Below are positions 33,301 through 46,071 of a stretch of DNA of 64,000 nucleotides, one piece after another. The translations under genes and the position numbers were made by a program. Source of the stretch: Thelonectria olida (Eukaryota > Ascomycota > Sordariomycetes > Hypocreales > Nectriaceae); NCBI GenBank assembly GCA_020736575.1, contig JAGPYM010000001.1, forward strand, positions 1,364,001-1,428,000, given 5' to 3'. Each line of letters begins with the position of its first letter. Positions within the stretch are counted from its first letter, which is position 1. The notes under the pieces are model-generated. The model was not told where the DNA came from. It made no database searches and saw only the letters and a list, made by a program, of their open reading frames with translations.

Positions 33301-33756
33301 AGATCTTCTCCGTTTCCTTATAGTAGGTGTATCGGATGTTGTGCAGCGAAACGAACAGTTCGAATGGGTCCTCTTGGTTGACTTCTCGGATTCCTCGCTT
33401 GATCTCCTTCTTGATTTTCGCCTCGCGCTTCTTTCGGTGACTGTGCTTGAATTAGCAACGACGCATTACAAAGCGCGCTCCCGTTCTTACCTGGTGAAGC
33501 CCAGCAACTTGTTCTTGTACGCCCACAGAATAGACTTGTTCTGCTTCATGTTCTTGCTGGCCATGATGTGGTGCAAATACACAATCGCATCCTTCTGCCG
33601 GTCGCCCACCACGACGAAGAAGCTCCGCTTCTTTTCCTGCAGGCCATTTCCAATGAGCGCTGGGATGCGCGAATCTCTGGATACCAAGGTTAGTTTTTCA
33701 ACAAAACAAGCTTTAAAAAAAAACAATCCTGCGACTTACACAGCTTTGCGCGACAT
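30390..33756 (-). CDS. kre33: RNA cytidine acetyltransferase Kre33/NAT10
   Basis: Essential nucleolar enzyme that acetylates cytidines in 18S rRNA and, with an adaptor, in tRNA-Ser/Leu, using acetyl-CoA and ATP. Four exons: 33740-33756, 33491-33676, 30651-33440 and 30390-30594; introns of 63, 50 and 56 bp have proper ends, and the reading frame closes to 1065 residues (yeast 1056). The protein starts MSRKAVDSRIP and SHRKKREAKIKKEIKRG follows the second intron, as in known Kre33. The helicase domain has Walker A GRGRGKS (about 285-291) and Walker B LLVIDEAAAIPL; the GNAT motif is RIATNPEYVSMGYGTKALELL-like, with the acetyl-CoA loop MGYGTKAL. The C-terminus is Lys-rich with a nucleolar-type basic tail. 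The last intron would be read through to an early stop if not spliced. Confidence 0.97.
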
Positions 33757-34658
33757 CTTTGCAGGATTTTCCAAAGGCCAATCACTCTGTAGAAGGACGG
33801 CGCAAATGCGATACGACTCGAGGCGGGACTAAGCTCGAAATTTCCAAAATTTTGGCGGTCCGACACTTTTCTGCCGGGCGGTGTTGGGCCGGTGAAAATT
33901 CGAGGTGGGGGCCTCACCGCAAGGCTGATGCCACTCACCGGGAGCCTGGCTTGGTGACGCTGATGAATATTTGTCACTAAAGAAACAAATTCTCGTCTTC
34001 TATGTAAGATCGCCTGTATATCTACTCATTTATTTTCATTTTCTGTTATAATTTCCTATACGAGGTTTTTAGTCTATGTTAGAACAGAAGCTCGAACCTC
34101 ACAACGGAACTCGTCACGGGACAAAAGTGGTATATTGGCATCTAATGTTACGGACATACCTCCTTTAGTTTTCAAATAGGGCAGCGAATTGGGCATCCTG
34201 TTTCACGCCGAAACGTACTTGCCTCAAGCTATAGATCCTCGCGTTGAACATGACTGCCTTGCGAACCTTTGACTGTTTCGAAGATAGTACCTCGGCGGAT
34301 TTCAAAGAGAGCCTTGGCCAGTCACTTGGTACATAGGTATGTAGTGATGGAACTACTCGAAGGCGAATGAAGCGAAAGGATATAGATTGACACTAGTTAT
34401 ACAAGGTGCATGCTACTAAGAACCTGAAGTCACCGATCGGGAACTACTCAGTTCAGTTTGCATTGATGATTGTTACCTGCGCGAGTCTATAGAAAGGAAA
34501 GCCTCGAAACGCAATGCCACAAAGGAAATTGACAAATCATCACCAGCCATGCCAGGCACCATTAGCAAAAAGACGCCCCCTCAAATGCCTGCGAGCCCAC
34601 ACATTGCAAATGCTCTTCGGCCCAATGGAGGGAGAATTATGTACACTGAGAACGGACT
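33757..34658. other. Intergenic
   Basis: Kre33 promoter and 3' flank of the mS38 gene. No exon recognised. Confidence 0.5.
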
Positions 34659-35741
34659 CTAAGTTCTATCCAGCTTGCGTCGGAGGTTTCGTGTTCGCTT
34701 CATGAGCTTCTTGTACTTCTTCTTCTTCATCTTCAATTTTCGTTGTCGTTTGACGCTGATGGCGTGCATGTCGCGGCGACCCTGGTTAGCCTCGTCGAAC
34801 TTGAGCTGGCGGAGGGCAAGTCGCTCCAGGAAGCTTTTGGGCTGCGCATCTTGTAGGATTCGGGGGCTGTGAGCCATGATTCGGATCTGACCATCCGGAT
34901 CGGTGGATTCCTCAATCGTAAAGAGAGCCTTGTAGACGCGGTGTTGGGGAACATCCTCGACAGATTCGGCCTCGGCAATGGCGTTGGTCGCCTCACCAGC
35001 GGCCTGGGCTTGAGGTAGAGGGGGAGGACGGAAGGGCAGGAATTCGCCAGACATGGTGTCAATCTGGAGGTACATGCTCGACTCGCTACCATCCGGGTTC
35101 TTGATATCAACCTTGTGCATCGCATCGCCCATGCCCTGCTCCTGCTGCCCACCAATGGTCATCTGCGCCATAGGTCCCTCAAGCTGATCGATGGTCTCGG
35201 AAAGAGTGCTCATGGTGTTGGACATTCGGTTGGCCTTGGTCCGAGGCGTAAAGATGGAAGCGAAGTGCTCATCCGATACTGCTCGAGGCATTGTCTGCGT
35301 GACGGAGATGGGGCGATGTAACGAGAAGAAACTTGATAGACCAAGCGCTGTACCCTGTTAGATGTTTCCTTTCCGTCTGTATTCCGTCCGAAATAGCCTA
35401 CCTTCTTGCGACATGTGATGCGTATTGGGGACGCTGGGCAACTTCTTCAAAGAAGCCGTCCTGTCAGAGGCGTCCTTATTGCTCTTGCGTTTTCTCTTCT
35501 CGCCGCTGGCCTTGCCTTCGCCTCGCGCAGAAGACGAGGTTGGGACCGACTGACCGGCCGAAATGTCGTTGGAATCATTATCGGATCGCGAGGGTTTCGA
35601 GGAGGAACATCGTCGCTGGTGGGATCGTACGAAGACTGGAGCGGCCTTTGATGTCGAGGAGGCGAGGGCAGAAACGACGCCTGTCTGAGGGCCGGAGGAG
35701 ACGGCCGATGAGACGACGCGCCGCACCGAGGAGGAGAACAT
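34659..35741 (-). CDS. cox24: Mitochondrial small-subunit ribosomal protein mS38 / Cox24 family
   Basis: Mitoribosomal protein, known in yeast also as Cox24/Qri5 for its effect on COX1 mRNA. Exons 35402-35741 and 34659-35347, intron 35348-35401 (54 bp, branch ATCTAAC), 342 residues. The N-terminus MFSSSVRRVVSSAVSSG is a mitochondrial presequence; a Ser/Lys-rich linker follows. Across the splice the protein reads HHMSQEALGLSSFFSLHRP, then SVTQTMPRAVSDEHF. The C-terminal 35 residues form the family's basic block (VKRQRKLKMKKKKYKK). The internal ATG at 35291 opens a tempting 210-codon frame, but the coding frame clearly continues upstream of it to the splice site, so that start is wrong. Confidence 0.9.
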
Positions 35742-36409
35742 GCTGTGGCGGCGTGCGGGCTGTCCGCAGAGGCTGTAGAGGGACGTGAGGGGGTGTTTTG
35801 AGGTCAGGATGAGTCCTGATGATGGCGGTTGTATCTCTTTCAAAACCCGGATTTGGCCGTGCTCGGTAAAAGGCTGCGACTGTCTGGGATGGGTGGCGCT
35901 AACTGTTTGTGGCCTAAGGCAGCGATAACGGCTCAGGTCCCCAACACGGCCGCCAACCACCAAGACTGGATTGATCACGAGCCTTATACGCGGGGATCTG
36001 GCTTTCTCAACAGAGTCAAAATGGCTGTATACCAACCTGGAACGCTTCACTGAGTTGACTTTTTATTTGCACGTTATGAATTTTGCTTTGCACTTTCGTT
36101 ACTCGCACAACGAAGCTTCGACGACGAGGGATGACTATTGCACAATTGGGCTTAGTATCCATTTGCCATGCTCGTAAGACTTGTCGGACGAGGCAATGCA
36201 ACCAAGTGGGCTTGATATCTTGTACAAGGCGACAATTCTGTCTTTCTCCTCTATCTCGACCATGATCTGTCTCTCTCTGTATGCTCTATCTTTCTCTATC
36301 CTTTGAACCGAAAGTATAAAGAATCTTGTGAAAAGCCACATGCCAACGCACGCTGGAAACTAGATTTCTGTGTGAAATGCCGCAAAGAAGTTGCCACGAA
36401 ATGAAGACT
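35742..36409. other. Intergenic
   Basis: Promoter of the mS38 gene and 3' flank of sym1. A CT-rich tract lies near 36240-36300. No exon recognised. Confidence 0.5.
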
Positions 36410-37126
36410 TCAGTTTTCCTTCTCCTTCTCCTTCTCTGACTGAGCGGGCTTCTGATTGTTCACCCAGCTCAAGTACGAGTTCCATCCAATAGATACAATA
36501 TTGGCGAAGAGAACTCGGTGCTGTAGAGGCAGGAAGGTAAAGTTGATCATCTGGACAAAAGGCCAAACACACCAATTGGTGCTCAGGGCTGGCCACCAGA
36601 CGTTGTTCAAACGTTCTTTGGCGCTGGCTCCCTCCATGGTGGCCATGCTGCCCAGAAAGACGCCGATGGCAACGGGTGCGAAGAGGAGCTGGTCGCAGGC
36701 GACACGAGCGACTGTCTCAAGTCGCTTGTTCCTCGCATTGACGTTGCGAGAGAGGAAGCCAAACCAAGTGGTAGCGGCAGGTCCAAAGACGACTGCGAAA
36801 AATCAAGAGTCAGTCGATAGTCGCAAATATGGCCAATGTTATGTAATTGAGAACTCACAGCCACCATAGAGGGCCATTCGGCCAGTTCGGGCCAAATCAT
36901 GGCCCTTCACGCCTTTCTTCTCGACGAGCTGCTGAGCGGTGATATCGCCAGTAGCGAAGAGGACTGCGGTGACCACGCTCTGCGTCAGCAGCGGGCGAGC
37001 GGCAAGCTTGGCATTGTACCTTGAGCGCGAAGTTAGCAGTTGGCGATTTCTAAAGTCTCTTGGGTTGATTTAGAGGGTATCAAAAAAAAAAAGACACACG
37101 TACCAGCGAAGAAAAGAGACAACCAT
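36410..37126 (-). CDS. sym1: Sym1/Mpv17/PMP22-family inner-membrane protein
   Basis: Mitochondrial inner-membrane protein of the Mpv17 family, involved in stress-related metabolite balance; the transported species is debated. Exons 37104-37126, 36859-37019 and 36410-36792, introns of 84 and 66 bp; 188 residues, the normal length. Begins [25 protein letters not shown] as in Sym1, with [25 protein letters not shown] and [18 protein letters not shown] as family landmarks and four hydrophobic segments. The C-terminus ends in a Glu/Lys tail. Splice frames close exactly. It lies upstream of and on the same strand as the mS38 gene; both products are mitochondrial. Confidence 0.93.
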
Positions 37127-38982
37127 GGTGGCGATAGAGGTTGAGCGACAGTCAATCAAAGGAGAAACGGGCTGAACCTTGATCTTTGATCAGAGCTTAA
37201 ATTGACTCAAAATGCCTGGTGTTTGGAAAACGCCCCCAAATCAATTTTGCAGCGTTCCTTAAGCCACACACACTCGTTGGACGAAGGGGACGCGACTATC
37301 CGAGACCCGACAATTGGCGAAGTAGCTGCAGCAGCCGACGGCAGGGCGCGGCCGAAGAAATTACAAAAAGAGTAGTAGTCGATAAATGCACGAGAATCAA
37401 GGCGGTCAAGCGTCTTTGCAGAGAAGAGACAGTGAGAGTGATTCACGTTGACGTGGCACGAGAAGAAAGAAAGAATAACGAAAGGGGCGTTGATCAATGG
37501 CAGTCCATCCTATCTCGTTTCCTAGGGGCCGCAAGCCTTTTGTGCCCTGCTGACTCGCCGAGATATCGACCGCAAGGTTCACCGGCCAGGTGAGACGGCC
37601 GCTTTGGTGCATACCGACGTCCCAATTCTGCCATTCCGCAAGGGACATTTTGACATTATCGAGGTTTCTGTACGGCTTTGATGCATATATTTGTCAATGG
37701 GATGTCCAAATGTCGCAAGGGAACGCCACCCCACGGCCTATCTCTTCCCGCTCCAGGAGTCCAGTCCAGGCACCCAGGATCTGTACCGGACTAGCCACTT
37801 CCTAACGAAATGGAAGAAGAAAAAAAAACTGTGGAATTTGATCTCGTGAACAATTCTGAGCCAGCCGGATGGCTTGGATGTCTGGAGGCTGTGGACCTTT
37901 GACTGAAACCGCAAGGGTTGGGACACATCCCTTTTCCCCCGTGCAGGTCATTATCGCTGGTGCGTGAGCGTGGTAGAAAGAGCTCATGTGACAGGTCTAG
38001 AATGAAGGTCTCCATCGCCATACATCAATTTCCTGCATATTCGTCCTCCTATCACATCTCCCCCACGTCGGGGCTATCCAGCGGTCTGGGGAGTGACAGT
38101 CGCGATTGTCATAGTTTATTACTCATTCATCATAGCAGCTGAGGATTTGACGGCTTTGTGGCTGTTCACGATCCCTGCTTAGAATGCGAGTGATCGCCAT
38201 TTGCGGCTGTCGAGGGATAAAACCATAAAACAGCTGCTGGAGTTGTGAAGCATCGTGATGAAGGAAATACGGACACGGACACATGATCGAATAAGCTTCC
38301 ATTAGTTATTCATATGTAGATCCCTACTTACTTACGCCTTGACCTTAGGATTTAGGGATGGGGCCGTCCTATCCATGCTCTCCAGTTCTCATGGAGACTA
38401 TTGCTCCACACACGATCTGGCTGTTTCGCTGCAGCGGTTCTGGATCGCTCATAACACTCATCAGTCTCCTCTCCGTGGCCTTTTTCTTCGCAACTCCTCG
38501 TTTTCCCAAGACACTCATCACCCCATGTCTCTTGTTGCCCCATCACCGCCTCCATCTCTACGAACAAGCACGACATTTTACCCCACATGGCCCATGCCTT
38601 GCTGCCATCTTGACCGAGCAAGGTTGGCAATGACCTTGAGTGCCAGCCTCCTGAAAGCTCATATCTAAGGATGCCGCCAAAATGGCTAATTCAAGTGGTT
38701 GGAAAAAGTCGTCGACAAACGATAAACTAGAACATTGACATTCCCCTGCCTTCGCTTGACGATAACCAAAACGTCTAACTAGATTCACCAGTGGACTAAA
38801 AACACAGCCTATCATAACTGCCATCACCTGCATGGGTTTGATCACGACGATGCAACTCCCAGCGTACCACTGAGCAGGGTCGTGAGGCCATAATTTGTAT
38901 CAAGTAGCTTCCCCTCAAAACCTCGCTCGCGACTTCTCCAACAGCATTCTCTACCATCCATTTCGTGGCGATATTGGGCGCC
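37127..38982. other. Divergent intergenic region, sym1 and orphan membrane-protein gene
   Basis: About 1.9 kb. The open frame at 38339-38668 starts at a non-ATG codon and matches nothing known. No exon, RNA or repeat recognised. Confidence 0.45.
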
Positions 38983-39870
38983 ATGGCAGACGACACAACC
39001 TCAGACCTGGATTCAACAGCACCGCCCCCGAGAATGTTGTCCTCGCACTCCTCGCTGCGCATCATCAGCATCCTGACCTTCCTCCCTGCGTTTCCCCTGT
39101 GCATCGCCCACGGCGTCCTCTCACACCACCCCGTCCCCGCTGTCGGCCTCGTGCCCCTCGCCTTTTCTGCGTCTGGTGCCATCTTTCTGCTGCGTCGTCG
39201 CGCTGTCGAACGTGGTGGCGATGACGACGAGTCTGGCCTTGGGGCCAAGCTATCGCATCCTGTGCTTGTCTTTGTTTGCGATGTCGTACTTGCTGCGGCC
39301 TTGATGGTCGTGCTGGTCTTTACATGGATTTCTCCAGGGGGCTCTCCCTCGCTAAGTATGCTGGCCGCCTATGCGACGATCCCTCTTCTCGCCAACTTGT
39401 ACGCCTCCTTCAGACTTACCAGCTAATTTTATTTCTTGTTGCTAACATGTAAAATTAGTACCATCCACCTCCTTCTCGCGCTTGAGGCATTCTATACCGG
39501 CCTTGCCATCCACAGCCTCGTCCAGTGGCTGGCCTGGCGCACTCTCCCTCCCGACTGCCCCCACTGCCACGAACGTCTTCGCCCACCGTTCCCCGAACTG
39601 CCCTGGCTGGAGCGCATCAAACAGCGACGACAACAACACGACGAGTACACGCCTCTATTCATCGACGACGAGCACCGATATCGCGACGAAGAGGAAGGCG
39701 AGACGCCGGTGCACGAGACGGACCCTGAATACAGGGAGCCAGAGCTGGAGCCTGAGCCCGAACATTCTCCCGCGCCTGAGGCTGTTGAGGTGAGGAGGAA
39801 GAAGGACCGCAAAAGCAAGACGACGACACCGCCCTCGACTGAGGACGCTCCGTCTCCTTGGGCCCCGTAG
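38983..39870 (+). CDS. Multi-pass membrane protein of unknown function
   Basis: Exons 38983-39398 and 39459-39870 (intron 60 bp, branch GCTAAC) give 275 residues. Hydrophobic segments lie at about residues 25-47, 52-72, 90-113 and two more around the splice junction (LLANL followed by TIHLLLALEAFYTGLAIHSL). Then a CPHCHERL motif and a soluble tail rich in Glu, Arg and Pro (EPELEPEPEHS). No transporter or enzyme family recognised. The ATG at 38983 is the first in frame. CxxC next to the last membrane segment could bind a metal; that is inference. Confidence 0.75.
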
Positions 39871-40490
39871 TTGAGGCGACTTGGGGCGGAGACGTCCGTG
39901 ATGAAGCGAAATTGATGGGTAGATTTGGAGCCAAGTTACTCAGTTGCTGGTTTGACGAGATGATGTGGTTCTGGTTTTTTTGGTCTTCTTCTAGTGACGA
40001 TCCCCAGCGAGATATTATACCCCTTCCTGTGTTCAATCCCGGTTATTCGGATTTGCTTTGCCCCGAAATTTGAATTTGAGAGTGGATGGCCATCTATAAG
40101 CGCTGAGCGCCCACCTTTGTCGGCAGATACCTTAGAAAGATACCAGTAGATTGTTCAATTAATATGCATCACAAATTGCCGGGCGGGGGATGTAAATAGT
40201 ATGCTTCGCAAGACTTGTGCGAATGTCTCAATCATCTCGTTCATCAAATTTGTTCGCTACTATGACTCTACTGGTCATGTCACCAACCGCCAGACATTAC
40301 TGTCCAATCTCCCCCAGGAAGCGATTCCTGACTAGATGTACATGGAAGATAGCCTCCAAAATAAATAAAACCCTTTGCGCCGAGCTGGATAAAGCTCCAG
40401 GTAAACTCATCAGATGTCCTGTCCAATTGGTTCCTCTTTTGAACAACGCTATAGCCGGTATCTTAAAACACAAAATCGTCGAAATGGCAC
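39871..40490. other. Intergenic between convergent genes
   Basis: 3' flanks of the orphan membrane-protein gene and noxA. No exon recognised. Confidence 0.5.
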
Positions 40491-42279
40491 TTAGAAGTGC
40501 TCCTTCCAGAAACGGAATTCGACCTCGCTGACCGACGCCTCCGTGCAAGCATCCTTGATAGAACGAGCTGAAAGTTGAAAAGTTAGCTTGGTTGATTTAT
40601 CATCAAAGAATTAGGAGAAATACTAACCTGCCACTGAGGGACCACAGAAGTAAACACCAACCGTGGTTCGCATGCTGCCCTCCAGGCCATTCAGATATGT
40701 GCGGTCGAGGATACCATCTCGCATGCCGGCAAACAAGCGGCGGAAATCAGGACGGCCGTAGTTGGTTTGTGATCGCAGTTCGGTCAGAGGGTCATGATCC
40801 GCACCGACACTGTTGAGCACGATGTTTTGCGTGGTGTCCATGTCGAGCTTTTGCGTGAGATAGGTGTGAATCTTGAGGAACTCAACACCAGTGCTTCCGG
40901 GAATGCGGGCGGCCTCATTGGACTGATCCTCCAGGGAGGCAAGCAGTGTCTGGAACCATTCGAAAGAGCCAGTGTCTCTGCAAACCCAGATGAACTCAAC
41001 ACGGCGCAGACGTCGGGGAGGGTTGGGCGAATTTCGCAAATGCCAAATGTTCTTGAGAATAGAGGCCCAAGGAGTGACACCGATACCGGTACCAATTAGC
41101 ACGGCAATTTCGTTGTTGAAGACATCCTCAGCAGGGGCACCGTAGGGGCCGTCGATGCGAAGCGCGGGCATCTCATCGCCATTTTGTAGAGCAACTTCGT
41201 ACATTCCTAGGGGATCGACCTCGTCATAGAGCTTGGCCTGAGCAGCACCAGCACCGAGGGCGTCACCAAGTTCGCGAGTGAAGTCACCGACCTGACGGAC
41301 GTGGACGGAAACATAGGGATCGTAAGGGCAAGAGGTGATGGTAAAGGGATGCCACTGGTACTTGGAAATGGAGGGAACCTGGAGGAAGAGCCACTGACCA
41401 GCCTTGTACTTGAACGAGGGCTTGTTGAACTGAATCTCCACCACATCGTAAGGGTGTCGGACGACTCGAGTGATTCTGGTCTCACGACGGGCCTTGATTT
41501 CGCGGTAAAGACGTTCCAGGAGGTAGAAACCGCCAGTCCACAGCTCCCAGCGCCATCCGAGATATCCAATGCAGTGTTCCCAGTACTGAGAGCCGGCGAA
41601 GGGCGAAAAGCCTTCGGCAGTGTCACGAACGAAGCAACCGACGGTGTGGGTATACAGACCGAGGAAGAAGGGGATGAAGAGATGGTGGGTGTACCAGAAG
41701 GTCTCGAAAGATTGCTGGCGAATGCGGGCGTGAGCTGTGGTGTACATGAGGAGCATGCAAAACAGCATGATGTGGCCCGTCGCGCCACCAGCTTGGGCGT
41801 AGTGAATCTGGACTGCCGTGACAGGTCGGATCTGGGTCTTCTCGACATTGAAAAAGTTGACGTAGTGAGCACCGGTATGAAGAGTGGTAAATAGCAGGAT
41901 AGAGTAGGCGATTTGGCGATGCATCCAGATATTCTCATCGAGGGGGATAAAGGTAATCTTGGGACGGAACCATCGCATGATGGTTCGGCAGACGGGGAGA
42001 AGGATGAGCATGCAGTCGACACTGAGGACGAGACCGGCACCTCGAGAAATCCATACGGAGAACTTGAGCGTGTTGAGGCCTGCTAGGCGCTCATCGGCCA
42101 TTTGTTTCCACCTGAAGTGAGTGTTAGCTGAAGCGAGCAGGTAAGAGAAGTAGGAAGGTGTCTGACCATCCATAGGCAAAGATGCCCCAGTGAAAGCTCC
42201 AGAATAGAAGATGAAAAATCAGTTTTCTAACAGTAAACTGCTTCTTCAACAACTCGAAATAACCGGTTTGGGCACCCAT
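40491..42279 (-). CDS. noxA: NADPH oxidase NoxA (Nox1)
   Basis: Superoxide-producing NADPH oxidase, needed in ascomycetes for sexual development, hyphal fusion and infection structures. Exons 42167-42279, 40628-42111 and 40491-40567; introns of 55 and 60 bp; 557 residues, the usual NoxA length. Starts MGAQTGYFELLKKQFTVRKL, followed by six membrane helices with heme-ligand histidines (HRQIAY, TLHTGAH and THHLF, HTVG), the FAD motif HPFTITS, the NADPH-binding GTGIGVTPW and WVCRD blocks, a CGP near the C-terminus and the ending FRFWKEHF. It lacks the long N-terminal extension of NoxB and the EF hands of NoxC, so the NoxA call is firm. Partners NoxR and Rac are not in the window. Confidence 0.96.
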
Positions 42280-44566
42280 CGTGACGGTGTGTGGTGGTGA
42301 TTTGTTATGTCAAAGCGAGTCGGCCAGCGACAGCGATGAAGGGTCAGGGTTGTGTTGTCGGCGGTTGGTTGTTGTATCCCAATTCCACTCAGCACATTCC
42401 GTGAGCTCCTCCAAATGCCAAGAAAAGATGTGTCCGATATTAAAAATAAAGAGTGATCTGAGCCAGCAGGAAAACGGAGCGAAAGAAAAGACCGAGGGAT
42501 TGGTTGATCGAGGGAGAGACTGTTTGACTCGTCGCGACACCAGCGAAGAGTGAGAAAGGATGAATTGAGCGGGGGCAGGGCCAAGTTCATAAAGCAGAAG
42601 CCAGGACAAGTCGTCGGACACAGACAAACTTGATAATGGCGATCTGTTACTGAAACGGCCTAGAAGGGATCGGACAGGGACAAGGTGCGGCCTTGGTGAC
42701 ACTCGATATCAAGGTGACTAGTTCGGCTTCGGCCGGCAGGTGTCGCATGAAACCAGCGGTGGCAGCGACAGGAGATGTTTAGCCCGGGACAAGACGATGC
42801 GATTATTCTCTATGCGGTTGTAGCGAGCACGGGGCGACGACGGGCCGGCGACTTTGGAGGTAGGAGATGGTCGATCAGACGTAGCAGACGTAGCAGACGT
42901 TAATTGTGTGCGGACCGGGCGTGTCAGGCTGGTAGTCAAGGGTGGTAGATTCGGGTTGGGATGAGACGCTGGACGTGAGAGGCTGCTCTTAGACACCGAC
43001 GATGGCGTTTCGCGGGGTAGCAGGTGAGACGGCGAAGAAGTAGACTAGAGATACAATGCAAAAACTGGCCCAGGGGATGGGACGAGAGCGGGCGAAGACG
43101 GTAATTATCTAGAAGGAGAAGCTGGAATGTAAAGAAGAAGAAGGCGAACTTTGGGGAACTTCGTCATGGTCTGCTCAACTGGCCATGGCCACGGAATAGG
43201 ATGCATCTCATGGACCTCATGGGCGCCTATTAGAGCTGTGGCCATTGTGCTCCTGCAGCCTGTGACTGGCCAAGTAAATTTGGAAAGCACGACGGGCCGC
43301 CACTCAGGTCCGTTAGCACCTGCCGGGTCCCCTGGCAGTGCTGGGCAGGATCCTCCCGGGCGCTTACAGATGGGCGATGGGCCAATGAGAACGCTCCACA
43401 GTGGAAGCCCCAACCACCTGCACCTGCATGTTCCCACTGTCCACAGCGCAGCGAGCGCACCTTCCCTGAGATGCAATGTGACGGCGCTAGTGGATAACCG
43501 ACTCTTTCGCTCTTCCCTCTTCCCACCCGCATTGTTAGGCCAACATCTTTCTCCTTCACTTCTCAGTGGCTGCATGACGAGGAACAATCGATAGCACATA
43601 TTCGGCGTCTCGGGTACCTCCCCAGCGGTGATCCTTGTGGACCTCGAAATCGAAAGACTCCCTCGTCAAAATGGCATGAGCTTATTTCTCCCCTGCTCGC
43701 ACGCTGCAGTCTTCTTCCGGTGTGCGTTGGTGATATTGTGACACTGGTGACGCCGTCTGTGACCGTCATGGCATCGCGCGCTTATTCTCGCACCGCCAAT
43801 TAGATGTGATATCAGCCAGCTCAAAAGGGGAAAACCAACACAAAACGACCAACACTCAAGCGAGAGATGGATCTTGATTCTTGTTGACGGGGAAGAAACG
43901 ATGCAGGTAGCGCAGTTCACCTAATCGAACGACTGTCATCTGATGTCTAATTGTAATCAACAAATCCATCATCTCCCCTCCGTGAGAATCCGATCCCAAC
44001 TCTAACACAGCTGACACTCTAGTCATTCAGGGAAACCCCTGTGGTCCCTTGGTTTCCCTACCACTGTTCCGGAATCCCGGATGAGGATGCGAATCGGTCA
44101 AGCTTATTTAGCATGAACATGTACGGTTTCAACTCCAATTCTCTCAGCTCCTATTGGCCTCGGCTGTGGTAGATGGTATGGCGAAAACATCCGGCGACGT
44201 CTCTCAAAGGAGATGTTAATTTTTGGTCCATCATTGGCCGAGTTCTTACTCAACCCAGGATAGGGTCAAGTAACACAGAACTAACCGTACTTGGGTCATC
44301 GCATCGCAAGGAGTCATCTTCAAACTAACTACTTAACTGCCTTGTATTCGCGCTAACGACTATTCCCGTGAGCTGCTTGCTCATCGAACACAATCATACA
44401 GTATAATCAGACAACTTATAACTAGAAATAGGAATGATTCTTATCTGGCTTCATTGTTGCCTGACTGACTGTTTCCTCTAGGCCAGCTCTCGCAAACAAT
44501 GACTTGCTCCTACTTTTTGTACGCTGACTGTCCTACCACTTTGCCCGTACCGTTACCCGCGTGCAC
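42280..44566. other. Long region upstream of noxA
   Basis: About 2.3 kb. The first 400 bp is probably the noxA leader. The frame at 43105-43599 (minus) has no family resemblance. Otherwise no exon or RNA recognised; it also holds the 3' flank of the MFS gene. Confidence 0.45.
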
Positions 44567-46071
44567 TTATTCAGTCATCTTTCGTACGCGGGGAACCAAG
44601 CCCCATAGTAGGAACATGCCAGCGAGCAGCCCGATCATAATGGGCTGCAAGACTATCACACCAGATTTGGACGCGATAGCACCAGTCAAGAAGGGGAATG
44701 CAGCCGAACCAGCCTGGCCAATAGTTGAAGTCAACCCTAGACTCGAGTTAGAATACTTCCGCGACTTTGAAAGATGTAGCAGGCGTCATCTTACCAATCG
44801 CGGCTACATGGAGATCCTTGGGCAGGAGTTTGGTGAGAACAGAGATTCCGGCCGGGAAGAAAGGAGCAATGAAGAAGCCCAGCAAGCTCACAACCACAGC
44901 GTCTGCGATGATGTTTGGGACGAACCAGAAAATCAGCTGCATGGCGAGGGCGACCACAATGTAGATGAACACCATTCGCCGCTCGCCGAGTTTGTTGGTG
45001 ATATCAGCCAGCGCAACCCGACCGAGAGCCAAACCGCCCCAGAATCCCGAGGCGACGTATCCAACCTTGTTTGGGGTGCCGTTGCGCACTGAAATGAGGA
45101 ATTCCACAACCCAGCCTGCAATGTGTCAGCGGTTCAGCCACTGCACTCGTTACAGAGGCTTAAACAAAGAGAGCCGAGGAAAGGCGTGGACTTACCTCCA
45201 GCAGTTACTTCGGCACCGACGTATAGGAAAAAGAAAAGGCTCAGAACCCACACAGATCTCTCGGATAGAGCCTTTGTGAGTTGCTTGTTAGCGCTGATAC
45301 CCCTCTCGTGCGGTCCCAAGATGCTTGGGCGGAAAGCCCACGACATCAGTCCAACACTAATGACACTGCACCCGAACAGAACAAGGTAGAAGTAATGCCA
45401 ATGAGGCGTATGGTTGGCAATGGCAGTCGCCGCAAGAGGAGTTATCAAGGCTCCCACACCGTAGATGGCGTGCAATATGCCCAACCACCTGTGAGCATTG
45501 TCCAAGTCGGCGACAAAGGTGTTGGCCTGGGCATCTTGGTAGGCGACTCCCAGACCAGAGAAGAAGAAGGAGGCAGCGAACAGCGGGAAAGGCGGTTTCC
45601 AAAAGTTCAGGGCGTAGGCGATGAGTTGACAGGTTGAGCCGACTACAAGGGTGCCGCCCATGCCCAGGCGAGCCGAGATGTGGACGTTGGTGAAGGCAGC
45701 AACGAGCCATCCGCAGAAGTTGACGAGGTACACAATTGCAACAAAGAGGAGCCCGACATTGTAAGCTGGTTTGATGTAAGGAATCAACGCCCCCGTTGCA
45801 GCGTCTGGAAGTTCATTGCATAATCAGCAAGTGAAATGTAGAACAAGGTGTGTTAGGGTATCAACGAACCATTCATCCCGGCCACTAGCAGGGCCCAATT
45901 GGCAGCTATCAGCTTTTTCCGAACTGATCGAGCGTTTGGCTTGGCGAATGTTTGCGTTCCCTCTGGAGGTTCCTGGTAATCTAAGCGGCCCATTGACGGT
46001 GGCGCTGAAGGAGGCGTAGGATGTCTGCTTGGCTGCTCTTCGAGCAAAGTCATACTGATCGACGAGGCCAT
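44567..46071 (-). CDS. Major facilitator superfamily carrier (Bsc6-like)
   Basis: Twelve-helix MFS transporter of unknown substrate, most like fungal proteins annotated as bypass of stop codon protein 6. Exons 45870-46071, 45196-45804, 44795-45115 and 44567-44736; introns 65, 80 and 58 bp; frame closes to 433 residues. The first exon is a polar cytoplasmic leader ending WALLVAGMN, then DAATGALIPYIKPAYNVGL. GFWGGLALGRV in the second half is the family loop between helices 8 and 9; HERGISAN and ANTFVADLDNAHRWLG are further landmarks. The last intron has TTCTAACTC as branch site. A further ATG at 46221 lies upstream in the same frame; ATG 46071 is preferred since the extra residues look unconserved. 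Confidence 0.9.

Noticed and set aside
34659..35291. Start of the mS38 gene at the internal ATG 35291
   Set aside because: The same frame continues upstream through coding-like sequence to a good acceptor, and the upstream exon supplies a mitochondrial presequence.
43105..43599. 164-codon minus-strand frame upstream of noxA
   Set aside because: No domain or compositional sign of a protein, and opposite frames over the same bases are equally open.
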